Source: Devosia sp. SL43 (GTDB lineage Bacteria > Pseudomonadota > Alphaproteobacteria > Rhizobiales > Devosiaceae). Taken from it: a stretch of 64,000 bases of DNA. The position numbers and the translations under genes are program-made. The stretch is taken from NCBI RefSeq assembly GCF_021729885.1, contig NZ_CP063401.1, positions 186,001 through 250,000 of the forward strand, written 5' to 3'. Shown here in pieces: positions 39,609 to 48,548 of the stretch (positions are counted from its first letter, which is position 1; every line of letters begins with the position of its first letter). The notes below the pieces were generated by a model. The model saw nothing but the letters and a program-made list of their open reading frames with translations, ran no database searches and was not told where the DNA came from.

Positions 39609-40847
39609 ATGAAGAAGTTTGCAGTGGTCGCCGCTATGGCAACTGCTTTGCTCGGCTCCACCGCTGTTAATGCAGCGGATGTCGAAGTTATCCACTGGTG
39701 GACGTCGGGTGGCGAACAGGCTGCCGTGTCCGTTTTTGCTCGCGAGTTCGACGCTCTGGGCGAAGACAAGTGGGTCGATACCGCCATTGCCGGTGGTGAA
39801 AACGCCCGTTCGGCTACGCTTCAGCGTACCCTCGGTGGCGATCCTCCGGGCGCCGCTCAGTTCAACATCAGCCGTCAGTTCGAAGAACTCGCCGAAGCCG
39901 GCCTGCTGCTCGACCTGACCCCGCTGGCGACCGAAGAAGGCTGGCGCGATTTTATCCGTCCGGCCGCTATTCTGGACGTGTGCGAGTTCGAAGGCGCCAT
40001 CTACTGCGTCCCGGTGAACATCCACTCGTGGCAGTGGGCCTGGGCTTCGGTTCCCGCCTTCGAAAAGGCTGGCGTTCCGCTGCCGAAGAACCTCACCGAG
40101 TTCATCGCTTCGGCTCCGAAGCTCCAGGAAGCTGGCATCATCCCGTTCGCAATCGGTGGTGAAGCCTGGCAGATCGGTGGCGCCATGGGCGTCGTGATGC
40201 TCTCGCAGCTCGGCAAGACCGGCCACGAGGCCATCTACAAGGACCGTAACCTTGAAGTCGCTGGTGGCCCGGAAGTTCTGAGCGCTATTAACATCTTCAA
40301 GTCGCTCAAGACCCTGACCGACGAAGGTTCGGCCAACCGTACGTGGAACGACACGACCAACCTGGTTATCCAGGATCAGGCCGCGCTCCAGATCATGGGT
40401 GACTGGGCTCGTGGTGAATTCGCCGTCGCTGGCGAAGTCCCCGGCGTCGACTATGCTTGTATCGCTGGCCCGGCTGAAGAAGCCTACCTCGATACCGGCG
40501 GCGACATCTTCCTCTTCCCCAAGCAGGAAGATGCTGCTGTGGAAGCGGCTCAGCTGAAGATGGCCTCGATGATGGTCAATCCATCGGTCCAGGCCCTGTT
40601 CAACAACGCCAAGGGCTCGCTCCCCGTGCGTGACGACGTTGACATGTCCCTCGCCGACGATTGCATGAAGGTCGGCCTCGACATCCTGAAGGACCCGAAC
40701 CGCGTGATCCAGGGCGCAGGCATCTACCTGACCCAGGACTCCATCGGCCAGATGGACGACCTTTGGGCTGAAGCCTGGGCTAACCCCGACCTGACGGCCG
40801 AGGAAATCCAGCAGCGTTTTGTCGACATCATCGCGTCGGCTGAATAA
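39609..40847 (+). CDS. Sugar ABC transporter substrate-binding protein (glucose/mannose type)
   Basis: A 412-residue periplasmic protein, SBP family 1. Signal peptide MKKFAVVAAMATALLGSTAVNA, then a mature start DVEVIHWWTSGGEQ; other marks are GGDPPGAAQFNISRQFEEL (near 75) and YCVPVNIHSWQWAWASVPAFEKAGV (near 135), which resemble glucose/mannose binding proteins. GGGAGGA precedes ATG 39609. Frequent GCT, GGT and GAA codons suggest very strong expression. A hairpin follows, separating it from the permease genes, a common way to keep binding-protein mRNA in excess. Confidence 0.9.
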   Translation: MKKFAVVAAMATALLGSTAVNAADVEVIHWWTSGGEQAAVSVFAREFDALGEDKWVDTAIAGGENARSATLQRTLGGDPPGAAQFNISRQFEELAEAGLLLDLTPLATEEGWRDFIRPAAILDVCEFEGAIYCVPVNIHSWQWAWASVPAFEKAGVPLPKNLTEFIASAPKLQEAGIIPFAIGGEAWQIGGAMGVVMLSQLGKTGHEAIYKDRNLEVAGGPEVLSAINIFKSLKTLTDEGSANRTWNDTTNLVIQDQAALQIMGDWARGEFAVAGEVPGVDYACIAGPAEEAYLDTGGDIFLFPKQEDAAVEAAQLKMASMMVNPSVQALFNNAKGSLPVRDDVDMSLADDCMKVGLDILKDPNRVIQGAGIYLTQDSIGQMDDLWAEAWANPDLTAEEIQQRFVDIIASAE

Positions 40848-40860
40848 TCGAGAACTGACG

Positions 40861-40892
40861 AACCGGGTGACCCTGCAAGGGGCCACCCGGTT
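40861..40892 (+). terminator. Intra-operon hairpin after the sugar-binding-protein gene
   Basis: Nine-base arms AACCGGGTG/CACCCGGTT followed by TTGCC, 13 bases after the stop. It probably acts as partial terminator or mRNA 3' stabiliser, since the permease genes continue downstream. Confidence 0.6.
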
Positions 40893-40964
40893 TGCCATTG
40901 GGGCTTGCTGGTCGCGCCTGAGTTCGGACCGCCCTTAAACACACGACCCACAAGGGAAATCGTC

Positions 40965-41927
40965 ATGGCTCAGCTTGCTACGGCCAAGGAAGACGGAGTT
41001 GCCGGGAGACCGGCTGCCGGCTCTTCCGGGCGGAAGCCGTTCCGCCTTACGACACTGATGTCCATCATCGGCACGGCGCCGCTGATCGTGACCGCAGTCG
41101 GTGTCTTCTTCATCTGCATCATCTATTCGTTCGTGCTGTCCTTCACCAATTCCCGCATTTTCCCGGCCTTTGGCGCTGAGAATTTCGTTGGTGGCGAACA
41201 ATACGCGCGTCTTTGGTCGACCGGTCGCTGGCTGATCTCGGTCAATAACATCTGGTTCTTTGGCCTGCTGTCGATCGCCGCCAACATGATCGCGGGCTAT
41301 CTGCTCGCTGTGTTCATGGATCAGCGGATCAAGGCAGAAGACTGGTTTCGCTCGATTTTCCTGTATCCGTTCGCCATGTCGCTGGTCATTACCGGCCTGG
41401 TCTGGCGCTGGATCCTCGATCCCAACTACGGCATTCAGGCCACGGTTCGCGGCCTCGGCTTCACCGATTTCGCCTTCGCCCCGCTGGTCAGCGCCGATAC
41501 GGCCATCTATGGCCTTGTGGTTGCCGGCATCTGGAACGGCGTCGGTGTCACCATGGCCATCATGCTGGCGGGTCTGCGCGGCGTTGATGCCGAAATCTGG
41601 AAGGCCGCGAAGATCGACGGCATCCCGACCTGGCGCACCTATCTGTTCATCGTGCTGCCAATGATGAAGGGGGCTCTGCTGACGGCCTTCATCCTGCAAT
41701 GCGTTGGCGTCGTCCGTGTCTATGACTTGATCGTCGCCATGACCCAGGGCGGTCCCGGCATTGCCACGCAGATGCCCGCCATCTTCGTCATCCAGCACAT
41801 CACCGACCGCTCCAATGTGGGCCTCGGCATGGCCGCCGCGACCATGATGCTGCTGCCCGTCATCCTGCTGCTTGGCCTGCAAGTGTTCGTGCAGTGGCGT
41901 GCCAACCGGGTCAAGGAGAGCGCATAA
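40965..41927 (+). CDS. Sugar ABC transporter permease (first, MalF type)
   Basis: A 320-residue inner-membrane permease with six helices and a long N-terminal cytoplasmic part. The EAA loop is ...AEIWKAAKIDGIPTWRTYLFIVLPMMKG (near 225-250). AAGGGA precedes ATG 40965; the open frame back to 40905 is not needed. Its stop overlaps the next start (TAATG). It pairs with the following permease to form the channel of the CUT1-type importer. Confidence 0.9.
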   Translation: MAQLATAKEDGVAGRPAAGSSGRKPFRLTTLMSIIGTAPLIVTAVGVFFICIIYSFVLSFTNSRIFPAFGAENFVGGEQYARLWSTGRWLISVNNIWFFGLLSIAANMIAGYLLAVFMDQRIKAEDWFRSIFLYPFAMSLVITGLVWRWILDPNYGIQATVRGLGFTDFAFAPLVSADTAIYGLVVAGIWNGVGVTMAIMLAGLRGVDAEIWKAAKIDGIPTWRTYLFIVLPMMKGALLTAFILQCVGVVRVYDLIVAMTQGGPGIATQMPAIFVIQHITDRSNVGLGMAAATMMLLPVILLLGLQVFVQWRANRVKESA

Positions 41928-42847
41928 TGAGCACTGAAACCATGGCCGCTCCCGCCGCTTCGCGTATCGAAGCCGGTCCCCGCGGTGCCAAGCCAAAATC
42001 GCTCACCTTCAGCCGCGTCGGCATCTATGTCTTCCTGGTGCTTGCCGCGCTGTTCTTCCTCATGCCCCTGTGGGTCATGGTTGTGACCTCGCTCAAGGCC
42101 ATGCCGGAAATCCAGTTGCGCCACATCTTCCAGTGGCCGCAGCAGATCACTTTCGAGCCTTGGCTCAAGGCCTGGGACACCGCCTGTACGGGCCGCGACT
42201 GCAATGGTCTGAAGCCCGGCTTCCTGAACTCGGTCAAGATCACTTTGGTCGGCACAACAGTCTCGATCATCATCGCCTGCCTCAACGGCTATGCGCTGTC
42301 GTTCTGGAAGTACAAGGGTGCCAACGTCCTGTTCGGACTGCTGGTGTTCGGCGCGTTCGTCCCGTACCAGGTGGTGATCTACCCGCTGATCGTTGCCTTC
42401 CGTGAACTAGGTATTTTCGGCACGTTCCCTGGCATCATCGTCATCCACACCATTTTCGGCATGCCCATTCTGACGCTGCTGTTCCGCAACTTCTTCGCGG
42501 CCCTGCCGCCGGAGCTGTTCAAGGCCGCACGCGTCGACGGGGCAGGATTCTGGCAGATATTCTTCCAGATCATGATCCCCATGGCGGTGCCGATCACCAT
42601 CGTGGCGGTCATCCTGCAGGTGACGGGCATCTGGAACGACTTCCTGTTCGGCACCGTCTTTGCCGGTCGCGAAAACATGCCGATGACTGTGCAGCTCAAC
42701 AACATCGTCAACACGACAACCGGCGTGCGCGAATACAACGTGCACATGGCGGCGACTATCCTGACCGCTGCCGTGCCGCTGGCTGTCTATTTCATCTCGG
42801 GTAAATGGTTCGTCCGCGGCATCGCCGCCGGTGCGGTGAAGGGTTAA
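41927..42847 (+). CDS. Sugar ABC transporter permease (second, MalG type)
   Basis: A 306-residue permease with six helices. The EAA loop is PPELFKAARVDGAGFWQIFFQIMIPMAVP (near 200-230), and the chain ends with the typical KWFVRGIAAGAVKG. It starts within the stop of the previous gene, so translation is coupled. The N-terminal 40 residues before the first helix are Ala/Pro-rich, as in other glucose/mannose-type systems. Confidence 0.9.
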   Translation: MSTETMAAPAASRIEAGPRGAKPKSLTFSRVGIYVFLVLAALFFLMPLWVMVVTSLKAMPEIQLRHIFQWPQQITFEPWLKAWDTACTGRDCNGLKPGFLNSVKITLVGTTVSIIIACLNGYALSFWKYKGANVLFGLLVFGAFVPYQVVIYPLIVAFRELGIFGTFPGIIVIHTIFGMPILTLLFRNFFAALPPELFKAARVDGAGFWQIFFQIMIPMAVPITIVAVILQVTGIWNDFLFGTVFAGRENMPMTVQLNNIVNTTTGVREYNVHMAATILTAAVPLAVYFISGKWFVRGIAAGAVKG

Positions 42848-42851
42848 GCAG

Positions 42852-43937
42852 ATGACGCAACACAGTGTTTCCATCCGGGATCTGTCGCTCAACTTCGGCA
42901 ATGTGAAGGTGCTCGAGCACCTCGATCTCGATATCGCGCAGGGCGAATTCATCGTCCTGCTCGGGCCCTCGGGCTGCGGCAAGTCGACCTTGCTCAACTG
43001 CATTGCCGGCCTGCTCGACGTCTCCGACGGCCAGATATTCATTGGTGGCAAGAACGTCACCTGGGAAGAGCCCAAGGATCGCGGCATCGGCATGGTGTTC
43101 CAGTCCTATGCGCTCTATCCGCAGATGACGGTCGAGCGGAATCTCAGCTTCGGCCTGCGCGTTGCCGGCATGAAGAAGGACGAGATCGAGCGCCGCGTTG
43201 CCCGCGCCGCCGAAATCCTCCAGATCGGGCCGCTGCTGCAGCGCAAGCCGGTCGAACTGTCCGGCGGTCAGCGCCAGCGCGTTGCCATCGGTCGTGCCCT
43301 GGTGCGCGACGTGGACGTGTTCCTGTTCGACGAGCCATTGTCCAACCTCGACGCCAAGCTCCGCTCGGACCTGCGCGTCGAGATCAAGCGTCTGCACCAG
43401 CGCCTGAAGAACACCATGATCTACGTGACCCACGACCAGATCGAGGCTCTGACGCTCGCAGATCGTATCGCCATCATGAAGAATGGCGTCATTCAGCAGC
43501 TGGCCGATCCGCACACCATCTACAACAAGCCGGTCAATCTCTACGTCGCCGGCTTTATCGGCTCGCCCTCGATGAACTTCTTTGAGGGCTCGCTGAACGG
43601 CACCTCCTTTACTGCCGCCGATGGTACGGTCATCCCGGTCGATGGCTACGCGTTCACTGCGCCAGTGACGTCAGCCACAAAGGCTGTTCTCGGCGTTCGT
43701 CCTGAGCACATCGTGCTGGGCGACGAAGTGGCCAAGATGCCGGTGACGATGGACGTAGAGATCGAAATCGTCGAGCCGATGGGTTCGGACACGCTGGCCT
43801 GGACCAAGATCGCCGGGCATCCCGTGACGTTCCGGGCGGCAAGCGACGTGCTCCTTTCAGTCGGCCAGAAGCTCAAGGTCGGCTTTGACCCCGCGCGCGG
43901 TTCGATCTTCAACAAAGAGACGACCGACCGTATCTGA
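42852..43937 (+). CDS. Sugar ABC transporter ATP-binding protein (UgpC/MalK type)
   Basis: A 361-residue ATPase. Walker A is GPSGCGKST (near residue 39), the Q-loop VFQSYALYPQMTV (near 82), the signature LSGGQRQR (near 136), Walker B VFLFDEPLSNLD (near 156), and the switch His in VTHDQ. A C-terminal TOBE/OB regulatory region (about 240-361, with GVRPEHIVLG) is present as in MalK. It starts 4 bases after the permease stop and completes the importer. Confidence 0.94.
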   Translation: MTQHSVSIRDLSLNFGNVKVLEHLDLDIAQGEFIVLLGPSGCGKSTLLNCIAGLLDVSDGQIFIGGKNVTWEEPKDRGIGMVFQSYALYPQMTVERNLSFGLRVAGMKKDEIERRVARAAEILQIGPLLQRKPVELSGGQRQRVAIGRALVRDVDVFLFDEPLSNLDAKLRSDLRVEIKRLHQRLKNTMIYVTHDQIEALTLADRIAIMKNGVIQQLADPHTIYNKPVNLYVAGFIGSPSMNFFEGSLNGTSFTAADGTVIPVDGYAFTAPVTSATKAVLGVRPEHIVLGDEVAKMPVTMDVEIEIVEPMGSDTLAWTKIAGHPVTFRAASDVLLSVGQKLKVGFDPARGSIFNKETTDRI

Positions 43938-43953
43938 TCGATTTTCATCTTGC

Positions 43954-43977
43954 GGCGGCGCCTGCGGGCGCCCCGCC
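43954..43977 (+). terminator. Hairpin after the ABC transporter genes
   Basis: A GGCGGCGCC arm pairs with GGCGCC...GCC (two-base bulge) around TGCG, 17 bases after the ATPase stop. The tail is only ATTT, so it may attenuate rather than stop transcription into the catabolic genes. Confidence 0.4.
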
Positions 43978-44120
43978 ATTTGCCCGGTGGACTTTTCGAC
44001 CAATCTTACTTTTGCGGTAGTTGGCCTGTCCCCAGAGCGCGACAGCACAAACCGACATAGCTATCTGCTGGTGCAGAAATTTGCTCCAGCATCCCATTCA
44101 AACGTTACAAAGAGGCCCAA

Positions 44121-44870
44121 ATGACTGTTTTGTCATTCCAGCTGTACAGCGCGCGGAACGTCCCCTCGCTGCCCGATTTTCTCGCGACACTTGGTCAGCT
44201 CGGCTATGCGCAAGTCGAAGGCTTCGGCGGCCTCTATGGCGATGCCGCTGGTCTCGCGGCCAATCTGAAAAAGAACGGCCTCACCATGCCGACCGGCCAT
44301 TTTGGTCCGGCTCAGGCCGCGGATGTCTCAACGACGCTGAAGACCGCCGAAACCCTCGGCATCAAGAAGATCATCGTGCCGCATATCGGCGCCGAAGACC
44401 GCAGCGCCGACGAGTCCAAGTGGCTCAAGCTGGCGGAGACCCTTGCTGGCCATGCCGAAACCTACGGCAAGGAAGGCTATGCCTTCGGTTGGCACAATCA
44501 CGATTTTGAGTTCGTACCGACCACCTCGGGCCGCACTCCGATGGAAATCCTGCTCGACACGGCGCCCGGCATCGAATGGGAAGCCGACGTGGCCTGGATC
44601 GTCCGCGGCAAGGCCGACCCGATCGCCTGGTTCGACAAGTACGGCAGCCGTATCACCGCCGTCCACGTCAAGGATATCGCGCCAGCAGGCGAGAAGGCCG
44701 ATGAAGACGGCTGGGCCGACGTGGGTGACGGCGTCCTCAACTGGGATGATCTGATCACCAAGGTCCAGTCCAAGACCAAGGCCGAATACTTCGTCGCCGA
44801 ACATGACAAGCCGTCCGACGCGGTGCGCTTTGCCACCCGTTCGATCGCCGCCTCCAAGAAGTGGAAGTAA
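44121..44870 (+). CDS. Sugar phosphate isomerase/epimerase-type TIM-barrel protein (short)
   Basis: A 249-residue AP-endonuclease-2/xylose-isomerase-like barrel. Putative metal and substrate residues occur in FGWHNHDFEF (near 118), EWEADVAWIVRG (near 152), VHVKDIAP (near 180) and YFVAEHDKPSDA (near 218), the usual E/D/H/E positions of the fold. It is cytosolic. It follows the importer by 183 bases and precedes a Gfo/Idh/MocA dehydrogenase by 6 bases, so the pair is co-expressed. Real substrates in this superfamily range from keto-sugars to inosose and 3-keto-glycosides; here an oxidised sugar or glycoside is inferred. Confidence 0.85.
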   Translation: MTVLSFQLYSARNVPSLPDFLATLGQLGYAQVEGFGGLYGDAAGLAANLKKNGLTMPTGHFGPAQAADVSTTLKTAETLGIKKIIVPHIGAEDRSADESKWLKLAETLAGHAETYGKEGYAFGWHNHDFEFVPTTSGRTPMEILLDTAPGIEWEADVAWIVRGKADPIAWFDKYGSRITAVHVKDIAPAGEKADEDGWADVGDGVLNWDDLITKVQSKTKAEYFVAEHDKPSDAVRFATRSIAASKKWK

Positions 44871-44876
44871 GCTAAA

Positions 44877-46016
44877 ATGGCCAAGACCTTTGGCGTCGGC
44901 ATCATGGGTGCCGGCAATATCTCTGCCGCCTATCTCAAGCTCGCGCCCCTGTTCAAAGGGCTCGAGGTTCGCGCCGTCGCCGATATCCTGCCCGCTGCTG
45001 CCCAGAAGCGTGCCGACGAATTCGGTGTGAAGGCCCAGACGCCCGACGAACTGCTCAAGAACAGCGAAGTCGACGTCATCGTGAACCTGACGATACCTGC
45101 GACCCACTATTCGGTTTCGATGGACATCGTCTCGGCCGGCAAGCATGCTTATTCCGAGAAGCCGTTCGTGCTGAGCCTCGAAGAGGGCATGGCCCTCAAG
45201 AAGGCTGCCGACGATCGGGGTCTCAAGGTCGGCTCGGCTCCCGATACTTTCCTTGGCGGCGCGCACCAACAGGCTCGCCAGATCATCGATGCCGGCAAGC
45301 TCGGCAAGATCATGAGCGGCACGACCCACGTCATGAGCCGCGGCATGGAGCATTGGCACCCCAACCCGGACTTCTTCTTCCAGCCCGGCGCCGGCCCGAT
45401 CCTCGATCTCGGTCCATACTACGTCACCGAGCTGATCCATCTGCTTGGCCCGGTCAAGCGCCTGTCGGCCTTCACCAACATGGCCCGCACAGAGCGTGAA
45501 GTGACGGCCGAAGGCCCCTACAAGGGCACCTTCGTCAAGGTCGGCACCCCGACCACCATCCATGGCGTGCTGGAATTCGTCTCCGGCGCCATCATCACCA
45601 TCGGCGCCAGCTGGGACGTGGCGGCGCATGGCCACCACAATATCGAGCTTTATGGCACCGACGGCTCGATTTTCGTGCCCGATCCGAACTTCTTCGGCGG
45701 CGATCTGGTCACGACCAACATTGCTGGCGAGCGCAGCACGGTCACCCCGTGGGACCACCCGTTCGGCAAGGCCAACCAGGATCTCGACAAGCCGACACCG
45801 CGAGCCAACTACCGCACGGCCGGCCTCGCCGACATGATTGCCTCGATCGACGGCGGCTATAACGCTCGCTGCGGCCTCGATGTGGCGCTCCATGCGGTGG
45901 ACGTGATGACCAGCCTGCTCAAGGCGGGCGAAAGCGGCCAGGTCTTGACCCTGTCGACGACCTGCGAGCGTCCGCTGGCCCTCAGCCCGGAAGATGCACA
46001 GGCCCTGCTGAAGTAG
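44877..46016 (+). CDS. Gfo/Idh/MocA-family oxidoreductase (first)
   Basis: A 379-residue NAD(P)-dependent sugar dehydrogenase. The Rossmann motif is VGIMGAGNISAAYLKL (near residue 8); the catalytic lysine is in YSEKPFVLSL (near 96); the catalytic-domain block is PILDLGPYYVTELIHLLGPV (near 177) with the Asp and Tyr/His-like positions of the family. It would oxidise or reduce a sugar or glycoside hydroxyl. It is followed by a strong intrinsic terminator, so a second transcription unit may begin after it. Confidence 0.87.
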   Translation: MAKTFGVGIMGAGNISAAYLKLAPLFKGLEVRAVADILPAAAQKRADEFGVKAQTPDELLKNSEVDVIVNLTIPATHYSVSMDIVSAGKHAYSEKPFVLSLEEGMALKKAADDRGLKVGSAPDTFLGGAHQQARQIIDAGKLGKIMSGTTHVMSRGMEHWHPNPDFFFQPGAGPILDLGPYYVTELIHLLGPVKRLSAFTNMARTEREVTAEGPYKGTFVKVGTPTTIHGVLEFVSGAIITIGASWDVAAHGHHNIELYGTDGSIFVPDPNFFGGDLVTTNIAGERSTVTPWDHPFGKANQDLDKPTPRANYRTAGLADMIASIDGGYNARCGLDVALHAVDVMTSLLKAGESGQVLTLSTTCERPLALSPEDAQALLK

Positions 46017-46075
46017 TGAGGTGCGTACCTCATTGACAGCGGTCACGCGCCGGTCAAAAGTATGATCAATAATCG

Positions 46076-46105
46076 CAGGCGGCGGCCAAACCGCCGCCTG
46101 TTTTC
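46076..46105 (+). terminator. Intrinsic terminator between the two catabolic gene pairs
   Basis: A perfect 10-bp stem CAGGCGGCGG/CCGCCGCCTG with a CCAAA loop is followed by TTTTCG, 60 bases after the first oxidoreductase gene. Confidence 0.85.
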
Positions 46106-46156
46106 GCAAAAGCGGTAAAAGACCAAGGCGCCCGAGCGCCTCACGAGGAGAAACTC

Positions 46157-47212
46157 ATGCGCACCATCAAGGGGCCGGCTATCTTTCTGGCGCAGTTCGC
46201 CGGCGACAAGCCACCGTTCAATTCCTTCGACGCCATCTGCGGCTGGGCCGCAAACTACGGCTACAAGGGCGTGCAGATCCCGACCTGGGTCGGCAGCCTG
46301 ATCGACCTCGAAAAAGCCGCGACTTCGCAGACCTATGCCGACGAGCTCAAGGGCACCGCGGCCAAGCACGGCATCGAGATCACTGAGCTTTCGACCCATT
46401 TACAGGGGCAGCTCGTCGCCGTTAACCCGGTTTACGACTCGATGATGGATGGCTTCGCCCCCGCGTCGGTCCACAACAATCCCAAGGCGCGTCAGGAATG
46501 GGCTGTGCAGCAGCTGCATTGGGCGGCCAAGGCCTCAAAGAATCTCGGCCTGACCGAACACGCGACCTTCTCGGGCGCGCTGGCTTGGCCCTTCCTCTAC
46601 CCATTCCCGCAGCGCCCGGCTGGCCTCGTCGAAGAAGCCTTCGACGAACTCGCCCGCCGCTGGACGCCGATCCTCAATGCCTTCGATGAGGCCGGCGTCG
46701 ACGTGTGCTACGAGATCCATCCCGGCGAAGACCTGCACGATGGCGTCACCTACGAGATGTTCCTCGAGCGGGTGAAGAATCACCCGCGCGCCAATCTGCT
46801 CTACGATCCGAGCCATTTCGTGCTGCAGCAGCTCGATTACCTCGACTACATCGACATCTACCACGAGCGGATCAAGATGTTCCACGTCAAGGATGCCGAG
46901 TTCAATCCGACGGGTCGCCAGGGCGTCTATTCGGGCTACCAGAGCTGGATCAACCGGGCAGGGCGCTTCCGCTCGCTTGGCGATGGCCAGGTCGATTTCG
47001 CCTCGATCTTCTCAAAGATGGCGCAGTATGACTTCAAGGGCTGGGCGGTTCTCGAATGGGAATGCGCCATCAAGCATCCCGAAGATGGAGCCCGCGAAGG
47101 CGCCGAGTTCATCAAGAACCACATCATCCGGGTGACGGAACACGCCTTCGACGATTTCGCCTCGGCGGGTACGGATGCTGCGGCAAACCGGAAGATTCTG
47201 GGGCTTTCGTAG
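46157..47212 (+). CDS. Sugar phosphate isomerase/epimerase-type TIM-barrel protein (long)
   Basis: A 351-residue barrel of the same superfamily as the product of the gene at 44121 but clearly a different subfamily. Likely metal ligands: Glu in VCYEIHPGEDLHDG (near 190), Asp in NLLYDPSHFVLQQL (near 222), His in IKMFHVKDAEF (near 245) and Glu in WAVLEWECAIKHP (near 300). Enzymes with the EIHPGED block sit with Gfo/Idh/MocA dehydrogenases in many carbohydrate clusters, and relatives in glycoside 3-oxidation pathways cleave or isomerise 3-keto sugars. A GAGGAG site precedes ATG 46157. A 138-bp nested palindrome separates it from the next gene. Confidence 0.85.
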   Translation: MRTIKGPAIFLAQFAGDKPPFNSFDAICGWAANYGYKGVQIPTWVGSLIDLEKAATSQTYADELKGTAAKHGIEITELSTHLQGQLVAVNPVYDSMMDGFAPASVHNNPKARQEWAVQQLHWAAKASKNLGLTEHATFSGALAWPFLYPFPQRPAGLVEEAFDELARRWTPILNAFDEAGVDVCYEIHPGEDLHDGVTYEMFLERVKNHPRANLLYDPSHFVLQQLDYLDYIDIYHERIKMFHVKDAEFNPTGRQGVYSGYQSWINRAGRFRSLGDGQVDFASIFSKMAQYDFKGWAVLEWECAIKHPEDGAREGAEFIKNHIIRVTEHAFDDFASAGTDAAANRKILGLS

Positions 47213-47218
47213 GCTCCA

Positions 47219-47356
47219 GCCACGCCCTCGTGGTTTGAGGCGCTGAAGAAGCGCACCTCACCATGAGGGCTACTTTGATATTGAGCTAACAGTAGCCCTC
47301 ATGGTGAGGTGCGACCCTCGGGTTTAACCCGAGGGCTCGAACCACGAGGGCGTGGC
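47219..47356. repeat. 138-bp nested palindromic element
   Basis: Outer 21-bp arms (47219-47239 and 47336-47356) match with one G-T; inside is a perfect 23-bp inverted repeat (47252-47274 / 47291-47313, containing CACCTCACCATGAGGG) and a 21-nt palindrome CCCTCGGG...CCCGAGGG at 47315-47335. Together they would fold as a three-way junction. It is unlike the CTCTCCC-type elements elsewhere in the window. It may also influence expression of the downstream oxidoreductase. Confidence 0.85.
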
Positions 47357-47390
47357 ACCAACCTCGCCACAACAACTTGAGGAGGCATCA

Positions 47391-48542
47391 ATGGCTGAAA
47401 ACGGCGCAAAGCGCATTCGTCTGGGCATGGTTGGCGGCGGTACGGGGGCCTTTATCGGCTATGTTCATCGCGTCGCCGCCCGCATCGATGGTGACTATGA
47501 CCTGGTAGCCGGCGCTCTCTCGTCGCGCCCTGACGTAGCCCTCGAGTCTGGCCGCAACATCGGCCTGGCCGAAGACCGCATCTATACCTCCTACGAGGAA
47601 ATGGCCCGCGCCGAAGCCGCCCGCCCGGACGGCATTCAGGCCGTATCGATCGTGACGCCCAACCACATGCATTATGGCCCGGCCAAGGCCTTCCTCGAAG
47701 CCGGCATCCACGTCATCTGCGACAAGCCCATCACCTCGACCATTGAGGATGCGCGCGCCCTGGCTGCCATCCAGCCGGTCAACGGCGCTCGCTTCCTGCT
47801 GACCCACAACTACACCGGCTATCCGCTGATCCGTCAGGCCCGTGAAATGGTCGAGTCCGGCCGCCTCGGCAAGATTCGGGTCATCCAGGCGGAATACCCG
47901 CAGGATTGGCTGACCGAAGCCGCTGCCGACGACAACAAGCAGGCCTCCTGGCGCACCGACCCGGCCCGCTCCGGCGCCGGCGGCGCCATCGGCGATATCG
48001 GCACCCATGCCTATAACCTCGCCCGCTTCGTCAGCGGCCTCAAGACCGAAGCCGTATCGGCTGACCTGACAAGCTTCGTGCCGGGCCGCCAGCTCGACGA
48101 CAACGTCCACATCATGCTGCGCTTCGAAGGCGGCGCCAAGGGCATGCTCTGGGCCAGCCAGGTGGCAGTCGGATGCGAAAACGGCCTGCAGCTTCGCGTC
48201 TATGGCGACAAGGGCGGCCTCGAATGGCGCCAGGACAATCCGAACTACATGTGGTTCACCGAATTCGGCAAGCCCAAGCAGCTGCTGACCCGTGGCGGCG
48301 CGATCTCCGGCAATGCGGCGTCGACCATGAATGTCCGCATCCCCTCTGGCCACCCGGAAGGGTACCTCGAGGCCTTTGCTACGCTCTACAGCCAGTTCGC
48401 CTCGATCATCCGCGGCGACGGCGCTGCCTATGAGGGCCTGCTGCCCACTCTCGCCGATGGCGTCGAGGGCATGCAGTTCATCGTGGCCTCAGTGCAGTCG
48501 AGCAAAAACGACGGCAAATGGACCAAGCTGAGCGACGTGTGA
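47391..48542 (+). CDS. Gfo/Idh/MocA-family oxidoreductase (second)
   Basis: A 383-residue dehydrogenase. The N-terminal RLGMVGGGTGAFIGYVHRVAAR differs from the first oxidoreductase and belongs to the subgroup with a longer G-G-G-x-G-x-F-I-G-x-V-H-R motif; CDKPITST (near 105) carries the catalytic Lys; GAGGAIGDIGTHAYNLARF (near 200) has the catalytic-domain Asp and His. This subgroup often pairs with the EIHPGED isomerase family, as here. Known relatives oxidise glycosides or myo-inositol-like substrates. GAGGAGG precedes ATG 47391. The tautomerase gene follows after 6 bases. Confidence 0.87.
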   Translation: MAENGAKRIRLGMVGGGTGAFIGYVHRVAARIDGDYDLVAGALSSRPDVALESGRNIGLAEDRIYTSYEEMARAEAARPDGIQAVSIVTPNHMHYGPAKAFLEAGIHVICDKPITSTIEDARALAAIQPVNGARFLLTHNYTGYPLIRQAREMVESGRLGKIRVIQAEYPQDWLTEAAADDNKQASWRTDPARSGAGGAIGDIGTHAYNLARFVSGLKTEAVSADLTSFVPGRQLDDNVHIMLRFEGGAKGMLWASQVAVGCENGLQLRVYGDKGGLEWRQDNPNYMWFTEFGKPKQLLTRGGAISGNAASTMNVRIPSGHPEGYLEAFATLYSQFASIIRGDGAAYEGLLPTLADGVEGMQFIVASVQSSKNDGKWTKLSDV

Positions 48543-48548
48543 CCGGCC

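Noticed and set aside
44328-46109. Minus-strand open frame of about 593 codons across the first isomerase and dehydrogenase genes
   Set aside because: Antisense shadow of two genes with clear catalytic motifs and tight spacing.
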